The position numbers and the translations under genes are program-made. The notes under the pieces are model-generated. The model saw only the letters and a list, made by a program, of their open reading frames with translations, made no database searches and had not been told where the DNA came from. From Adineta vaga (Eukaryota; Rotifera): a stretch of 64,000 nt of DNA. The stretch lies in assembly GCA_021613535.1 (NCBI GenBank), contig CP075493.1, forward strand, positions 13,826,001 through 13,890,000, in the 5' to 3' direction. This document shows positions 58,082 through 64,000 of this stretch, piece after piece (within the stretch, counting starts at the first letter, position 1; every line of letters starts with the position of its first letter).

Positions 58082-60680
58082 ATGGTAAGCCGTTTTTCTG
58101 ACGTTGAACCTTTGAACATAAAGCAGGCGATTGATGAATATCTTCTTTGTAAAATTGTTTCACTCGAAGAAGCTGTTATTCCTCTATTGCATATTATTAC
58201 TGATGTTCTTGCTCATGCTGACACTGCTAAACTTGCTTGTCAATCACCTTCAAACAAACTTACGCAAGACGAGTCGGCTTCTATTTATCTATATACAATG
58301 GACACTGAATTCTATCGTAAATTAAATAAAGCTTTACGAACGAACAAGGTCGAATGCGTTAAACCATGGTTTCTTTACTTAAAACTTTTTCATACAGCTT
58401 TGAACAAATTACCGTCACAAAGCGAACGCGTTTGGCGTGGAATTGAAGGTAATGTTAGCAGTCAATATAAAAGAGGAACCTGTTTTATATGGGCAGGTGT
58501 ATCATCAGCTTCCACAGATATTAGTGCAATCCATTCTTTTTCGCCAGATCACGCACATACAACGTTGTTCTCGATTGCTTGTCGTTATGGAAAATCAGTG
58601 GCAAAACATAGTGCGATACCCAATGAACAAGAAATCATTCTTATGCCAGGAACAAAATTGCTTGTCAAAGGCATTTTAAAGAAGCCTTTTCTTGACATTA
58701 TCGAACTTCAAGAAGAAATAAATCCGAATGCTATCAATAATCTTGTCATACTTCCTGGAATCCAAAAATCAGTTAAAACGAACAGTTCACCACTAAGCAG
58801 TCCGAAAGCGCCACCGCTAGCGAAATCAAAGGCTGTACTACCTTCGATCAAGTTTCCAGAAGCAAAAGAAACAATACATGATAACTGTAAGTGATCTTAA
58901 ATGCGTAACTACTTGAGAAAATATATATTAACACCATACTTATTTTTATATCAGCATTAATATCAATTCTACTTGTAAATACATTGAGCAACTTTGCCAT
59001 ATCCTTAAATCCTAGACCTGAAAGTTTTTTTAAAACATCGTAGCTGGTTACTTAAAAACAAGCACTTTTCAGCTTATCTGAGCTAGATATTCATTCGACT
59101 TCATTTCATGAATTTTATATTTCATAGCTGAAGCTACAAAAACGTTGGTTTGTCCACATTGTCAAACGAAGAATCTTTTTTCTCACTACAAACAAGGATC
59201 CACATGTACATGTTATTCATGCAAAGCCAGTTATCAACAGGTGACATGTCCTCATTGCCAGAAATCGAATTATTGGAAAAATCATGAAGGTGATTTTGGA
59301 GGCAGACGTATCGAATGTGCGAACTGCCAAAAAGCATTTCAACAAGTGATTTGTCCTCATTGTAACCAGTGCAACTATTGGCTCGATGCTAACTATATTG
59401 AAGGAAATATTATTAATTGTTGTACCTGTAAAAAAGCATTCCAAGTAATGATTTGCACGCACTGTTCATCAGAAAATATTTGGCGAAATGCTGATCATGT
59501 CGACGGTGCTCAAGTAACATGTACAAACTGTAAGAAACATTTTCAGAAAGTGAGTTGTCCCCATTGTGATAAAATGAATGTCTTTCCATCGCTTGGTTAT
59601 CATGAATGTCAACGTATTACATGTGCAAGTTGCAAGAAAGTATTTCAAAAAGTTACCTGTCCACATTGTCAAGCACATTGTTCTTGGAAGAATGCAGATT
59701 ACCTTCCAGGCACTCGAACGTTCTGTAGCTCATGCAAGAAAATATTTCAATGTGTTAACTGTTTTCATTGTAAAACTCCTATCAAATGGTTAAATTCAGA
59801 ATATGAACAGGGAAATATAGTGAACTGTGGATCTTGTTCAAAAAAGTTTCAACAAATCAATTGTCCTCATTGCAAAGTAACGCATTGGTGGAACGACGCC
59901 AGTTCTATACAAGGACGTGTAAAGCAGTGCTTTTCGTGTAAAGAAAAGTATCAACGTATTGCGTGTCCAAATTGTTCAGCAGCAAATATTTTGAAGGAAG
60001 CAAATTATCATCATGGACAGCGTCGAACATGCTTTAGATGTCACAAACCTTTTCAAATGATGCAATGTCCTCATTGCCGAGAAATCAAATATTTTAAAAA
60101 TGGCTCTTATCGTCAAGGAAGTGAAACTATTTGTCTTCATTGCAAGAAAACGTTTCAATTGCTCAATTGTCCATATTGTTTCAGTGAGCTTTATTTCTAT
60201 TCATCGAATAAATATAATGAGAACATATCGATAAATTGCAATTCATGTAAACGATCGTTCTATCATCTAAACTGCTTCAAATGTGGTGCCGCTGAATACT
60301 TCAAGGTAGCATATGAATATGGATCTCGTGATAAATGTTCTTCATGCAATACAACTTCACAATATGTCAAATGCTTTCATTGTAATACGATGAACTCGTG
60401 GCTATGCATCACGACTAAATATGTTTATGGACATGGACGGATCGTGACATGTAATGAATGCCAGAAGAAATATCAACATTTACAGTGTCCACATTGTACA
60501 ACTACGAATTATTTTTCCAATTCTAATTATAACGAAGAAGATAATGTGCGATGCTTCAAATGTCAAAAAGTGTATCAACATAAACAATGTAGCTCATGCA
60601 ATGCACCGAACTATTTTCCTAATGCTGACTACGATTCTTCAAAAGGATGCACATGTTATGAATGCCATACAAATATTTGA
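58082..60680 (+). CDS. ADP-ribosyltransferase fused to an array of 15 zinc ribbons
   Basis: Exons 58082-58886 and 59128-60680 join in phase 1 over a 241-nt intron, giving 785 residues. Residues about 50-225 form an ART domain with Arg in VWRGIEG, the GVSSASTD segment supplying Ser-x-Ser, and EQE in NEQEIILMPG, so the R-S-E residues are present. A Ser/Pro/Lys-rich linker follows. From about residue 272, 15 tandem repeats of about 34 residues fill the rest, each CPHC-x3-NYW, then C-x2-C-K-x2-FQ-x-V (for example TCPHCQKSNYW and CANCQKAFQQVICPHC), the spacing of four-Cys zinc ribbons. The array likely binds nucleic acid or protein and delivers the transferase to it; this is inference. The last repeat ends abruptly after CYECHTNI. 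Confidence 0.85.
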
Positions 60681-60831
60681 CACTATCTCAATCTTATCCA
60701 TAGAAAACTTGTCAAACATAACGTTTTTTGATGTTTTTATTGTGAAACTTATTTTACTGTGTAAAATGCGAAAAAGAATATCAATATTTGAATTCATATT
60801 TCTATATTCAAGTTAATTTTTGTTTTTCAAC

Positions 60832-60904
60832 TAGGGTGTGGGTGTTGGTATCTCTTCTTCGTCAACAACCTACAGTCTCACGCCCACCCACAGCCACACC
60901 CATT
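60832..60904. repeat. Telomere-like inverted repeat, copy F
   Basis: The left arm TAGGGTGTGGGTGTTGGTAT (60832-60851) faces the right arm ACGCCCACCCACAGCCACAC (60880-60899, continuing CCATTC). The centre is about 28 nt. It follows the ART/zinc-ribbon gene by 150 bp. Confidence 0.75.
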
Positions 60905-61524
60905 CTTTGATGTTCTTATTGAACGTATGAAAAGTGTTTTGTACAGAACATGACCCGCCATTTATTGCTAATGAAGAAGATATAAACTATGTATTATACC
61001 ATACTATACCACGCTTATTAAATGAAATAAGCAGTTTTGCCAGTGTATAATTAGGAGTGCATTCAAACAATAAAATAATCGAGATTTACAATTAGGAATC
61101 ATTTGATCAATTCATGAACATATATTCAAGACTAAATAGATGCGTATAAAAACATACATCTAACGCTGCAGATATCTCACCTGTCATCCACGTTCTCAAA
61201 AATCAACCTTCGAAAATGCTTAATTTTGCTTTTCTTTTTTTTGTAGTGTGATTGAGTTTTTATCATTATGATACGATTAAATAATTTGTTTATTTGACTG
61301 TGTGCACTATTGTAGCATAGTTGATACGTAGATAAGTTCGAACGCAAGCTCTCCGTACACATTTGCATGAAATTTTCGTTAAACTATATGATTTCTTTCT
61401 TATGTGAGCGTAATGATGAAAGCATGGATATTGTGTCTCTCTTTTACTTTCACTAAGAGACTCCCAGCAATTTTGTGATTAGCCCATGTGTATTCTTGAC
61501 ATATTTAGTGCTGCAGCATCAGAA

Positions 61525-61815
61525 GTGTAAAGATAAGACGTAAAAAAGAATCAATGTGAATGCAAAAATTATGGTAGTGATGAGAGAAATGAAAAAGAGC
61601 AGATCAGACTGACTGAAACAAAAAAGAATAAAAAGAAACACTCAAGGTGACTTTTGTTTTCGGTTTTATCGCTCTTGTTTATTAGAAATAAATGAGACCT
61701 TGCAACGAAATATTCATTACTATTTCATTTCTATATAGAATAACATCAACATTTCGCAGACAGAATGTATACAATATATGAGATTTGAAAAATATGAGTT
61801 GATTATTATGTAAAA
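61525..61815 (+). repeat. Direct repeat, copy 1 (3' flank of the CBM9-like gene)
   Basis: The segment beginning GTGTAAAGATAAGACG, followed by GAATCAATGTGAATGCAAA, matches copies at 62100 and 63660 (each TGTAAAGATAAAG, then AATCAACATGAATGCGAAG or GTCAATATCAATGCAAAG, then an AATGA/GACTGA and A-rich tract). It marks the 3' flank of a duplicated gene unit. Confidence 0.6.
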
Positions 61816-61821
61816 ACATCG

Positions 61822-61853
61822 TAGCAACTATTCAGTATACATTATCTAGTAGC
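61822..61853 (+). pseudogene. 3'-end remnant of a CBM9-like gene copy
   Basis: CAACTATTCAGTATACATTATCT followed by a TAG closely matches the last codons of the intact gene at 63489-63515 (CAACAATTCAGTATACATTATCT). Only about 30 bp remains, between direct-repeat copies 1 and 2, so a nearly complete gene copy was deleted here. Confidence 0.6.
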
Positions 61854-62099
61854 GACATATTTCCTATGTATTTTAACTTTTTTTCAAAAGTTTTTTCTCG
61901 AATGCAAAAAAAAATAATAAAATAAAGTGATAAAACTTTCGTAACTTCTTTTTCGAACGATGAAAAATTGCTTGAGCGCCAAGATATTATTCAAGGACGT
62001 CACTATCATTCTTAGCCTTCATCATTCTTTGATTATTTGTTTATTTCAATTTACTTCTTACAATCCGCCAGTACCATGCATCACTTTCGTTTTTCAACA

Positions 62100-62400
62100 C
62101 AATAGTACCGTAAAGATAAAGTACCTGAAAAAGAATCAACATGAATGCGAAGATTATGATGATAAAAAAGGAACAACTCAGAATGACTAAAGAGAAAAAA
62201 GAAGACAAATATAAGGTGTGTCATACATCTATTTTATTCGTCAATGTTTATTGTAAAGAAAATAAGTCTATTATGAAATATGTGTGACTGTTTCATTTCA
62301 TGGTCTCTTTTGGTTCATGTATAAGTCGATGAAAAATAGAACAACTTTTTCCAAGAGAGAACAGGTATACATGAGATTTTGTAAAAAGTAAGTTTATTAT
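62100..62400 (+). repeat. Direct repeat, copy 2
   Basis: It starts near ATAGTACCGTAAAGATAAAG and continues with a GAATCAACATGAATGCGAAG block and a TGTTTATTGTAAAGA block. It lies just upstream of the intact CBM9-like gene and matches copy 3 after that gene. Confidence 0.65.
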
Positions 62401-62511
62401 TTCGTCAGAAACTTAGTTATTATCACCTACATCCTCAACACTTTATCCTTTGTTTAGATACAACTATACTTCTAGATTTTATTCTTTAGAATTGTTGAAA
62501 ACAAAGTAACA

Positions 62512-63528
62512 ATGAATATACTCAAGTATATAGTATTTATCTATGTTATAACTCAAACTGTGAAATCTGATCCAATAAATCGTCATATTAAGATCGATGG
62601 AAATTTCGATGATTGGGCAAATGTTCCATCTTATAGTGATCCTGAAGATAATATCGAAGGCACAGTTTATGATGTTAGTCCGTGGTTTCCTTCACTCAAA
62701 TTTCCTGATTGTCACGACACGAATACCTACGGAATATCTAGTATACCAAAACACATGTACAATCCAAACGTGAATATCGTTGAATTCAAAGTAGCTCATG
62801 ATAATACATCATTGTATGTATATTATCGTGTAGTTGATGGTGGAGTCATTGGCAAGACTTCAGTTGGACCTAATGAATTTAATCAGAATAATCCATCAGA
62901 ACCATCAGCTGGAAGATTTTATGTAATTGCAGCAGTAAATATTGATCACAATGATACCACTGGTTATTGGTTGCATGGTGGTTCTTATCATCCGACTGCT
63001 CCTGGATTCGATGGAAACTTTGAAATTGAGTTTTTTAATGGTTCATTCAATCAGAACTATTATCTTGATCATGCCGCTAACAATGATACCGAAGCAAATT
63101 ACTTAAAACAAGCAAATAAAGAGAATCAATTTGTATTTCTTCCATCTATTTATCCATATTATACTCAATATATTTACTGGAATCGTGAACCAACTTTGAA
63201 CGAAACCAAACGATGTTTAGACGGACCACATAGGTTACCACGGCCATATAGTAGTAACTACATCTGTTTTAGCAGAGATATGGCACCTGGACCGTTTAAT
63301 GGTGCTATTACTTATGCTCGAAGCGAAAAGGGTAATGAATTCGAAATGCGAGCACCATTTCAAGGATTTTTATTAAACTCGCACACAGGTCGGGCTACTT
63401 TGGAATTAGGAATGACAATAAATATATCGTTATCATTGGAAACAAGTGAAGAGTATTCGACACCACGAGATTGGTCGTCGGATACAACAGCAACAATTCA
63501 GTATACATTATCTCATAGTGCTATATAA
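62512..63528 (+). CDS. Secreted protein with a CBM9-like (DOMON-like) domain
   Basis: The 338-residue protein begins with a signal peptide (about 1-19, YIVFIYVITQTVKS). The mature N terminus reads HIKIDGNFDDWANVPSYSDP, the opening of the CBM9/DOMON-like beta-sandwich that in bacterial and fungal glycosidases binds sugars. TSLYVYYRV and RFYVIAAVNIDHND continue the same fold. Several N-x-S/T sites and a few cysteines fit secretion. There is no catalytic domain, so carbohydrate binding is the only role I would suggest. It is intronless, and the family is commoner in bacteria and algae, so horizontal origin is possible. A TTCTTTAG acceptor ends 22 nt before the ATG. Direct repeats flank the gene. 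Confidence 0.7.
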   Translation: MNILKYIVFIYVITQTVKSDPINRHIKIDGNFDDWANVPSYSDPEDNIEGTVYDVSPWFPSLKFPDCHDTNTYGISSIPKHMYNPNVNIVEFKVAHDNTSLYVYYRVVDGGVIGKTSVGPNEFNQNNPSEPSAGRFYVIAAVNIDHNDTTGYWLHGGSYHPTAPGFDGNFEIEFFNGSFNQNYYLDHAANNDTEANYLKQANKENQFVFLPSIYPYYTQYIYWNREPTLNETKRCLDGPHRLPRPYSSNYICFSRDMAPGPFNGAITYARSEKGNEFEMRAPFQGFLLNSHTGRATLELGMTINISLSLETSEEYSTPRDWSSDTTATIQYTLSHSAI

Positions 63529-64000
63529 GTATGCAGTCATAGCCGATTCTAGTTCTCGTTTAATAATTTATCTGTGATTTTATTGCGAATAATAAATGAA
63601 ACGAAAAACATACAGAATTCTTAGTTCTTAGTAATGAGAACATTTTTTCCAACAGAATAATACTGTAAAGATAAAGCCTATGAAGAAAAGTCAATATCAA
63701 TGCAAAGAATATGATGATGAAGAAAAAGAATAGGTTAGAATGAGTAGTCAAAAAAATAAAGAAACAGAAACACAAAGTATGCTTTATTTTAATTTTAGTT
63801 GCGAGTGTTTATCGTAAAGACAACTTTACCAGAGAGAAGATTGTAAGTTTTGAAATTTATTCTGATTTGTGTGGAGAATCGATGGATATATCGAATTCAG
63901 AAAAGTGAGTGCATTATTTGTATATACTCATTGGGAATATTTATTAAAATATCCTCAATCTTCTCCAATTTGTAATATGGAGTATCATGTGTCTATAATA
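63529..64000. other. 3' flank and window end
   Basis: It contains an AATAAATGA polyadenylation-type signal near 63590 and direct repeat copy 3. No gene is seen before the window ends. Confidence 0.5.
63660..63950 (+). repeat. Direct repeat, copy 3
   Basis: AACAGAATAATACTGTAAAG at about 63651 onward, then GTCAATATCAATGCAAAG and GTTTATCGTAAAGACAACTT, align with copy 2 around 62100-62350. The copy pair brackets the CBM9-like gene about 1.55 kb apart. Confidence 0.65.

Larger units (their letters stand above)
60681..62489. other. Intergenic region with repeats and a gene remnant
   Basis: About 1.8 kb. It holds telomere-like copy F, two copies of a direct repeat (about 61525-61815 and 62100-62400) and a short remnant of the downstream gene's 3' end (61822-61853). 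No complete gene is seen. The frame at 61960-62190 runs through repeat sequence. Confidence 0.55.

Noticed and set aside
58082-58886. Treating the ART exon as a separate gene from the zinc ribbons
   Set aside because: Its in-frame stop lies right after a GTAAGT donor, and the ribbon exon continues in matching phase after an acceptor.
1-64000. tRNA or rRNA genes, CRISPR arrays, bacterial operons
   Set aside because: No cloverleaf or box-B patterns, rRNA-like blocks or regularly spaced repeats were noticed; the window is eukaryotic.

Overview
The window looks like nuclear DNA of a bdelloid rotifer, probably from the Adineta/Rotaria/Philodina group. It is AT-rich, and its genes have short GT-AG introns, mostly 47-90 nt. 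It carries protein families I know as expanded in bdelloids: ADP-ribosyltransferase (ART)-TPR proteins, NHL-repeat proteins with a 7TM or DED partner, tandem two-TM ectodomain proteins and rhodopsin-like receptors. It also has recurring short GGGTGTGGGT / ACCCACACCC blocks that resemble the bdelloid telomere unit TGTGGG. The species call is inference; no rRNA or mitochondrial marker is present. Splice sites were placed by eye and checked by reading-frame phase.

Layout. 1-3094: tandem array of a two-TM, Cys-rich ectodomain family. 4010-10660: five-exon J-domain + FYVE solenoid protein (+). 10725-13532: ART-TPR gene (-). 14156-14575: relic. 14643-17577: NHL / beta-sandwich / 7TM receptor (-). 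19075-20028: rhodopsin-like GPCR (+). 20511-30136: about 3,170-residue HECT E3 ligase with SPRY and UBA-like segments (-). 30712-33132: ART-TPR gene (-), head to head with a decayed ART-TPR pseudogene (33792-35481, +). 35966-37723: DED-like/TM/NHL gene with one in-frame TGA (+). 38148-40789: ARM-like/TIR/SAM-like protein with a CaaX-like end (+). 42904-43976: type II membrane glycosyltransferase-like protein (+). 44281-46291: POT/PTR2 peptide transporter (-). 47185-48837: ornithine decarboxylase (-). 50276-52955: multi-TM ectodomain protein, possibly frameshifted (+). 53374-56941: internally deleted, C-lobe-less HUWE1-like gene (+). 57196-57411: secreted Cys-rich peptide precursor (+). 58082-60680: ART fused to 15 zinc ribbons (+). 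62512-63528: secreted CBM9-like protein lying between direct repeats (+).

Themes. Four ART loci (three apparently intact, one pseudogene) and a TIR protein make NAD+-consuming signalling prominent. Two HECT-ligase loci stand in contrast: one looks complete, the other has lost the middle of the protein and its catalytic lobe. Pseudogenes, gene remnants and direct repeats show continuing duplication and decay. Six imperfect inverted repeats with telomere-like arms sit only between genes. Several genes have a 3' splice site 0-51 nt before the ATG without an obvious upstream exon, which would fit spliced-leader trans-splicing.
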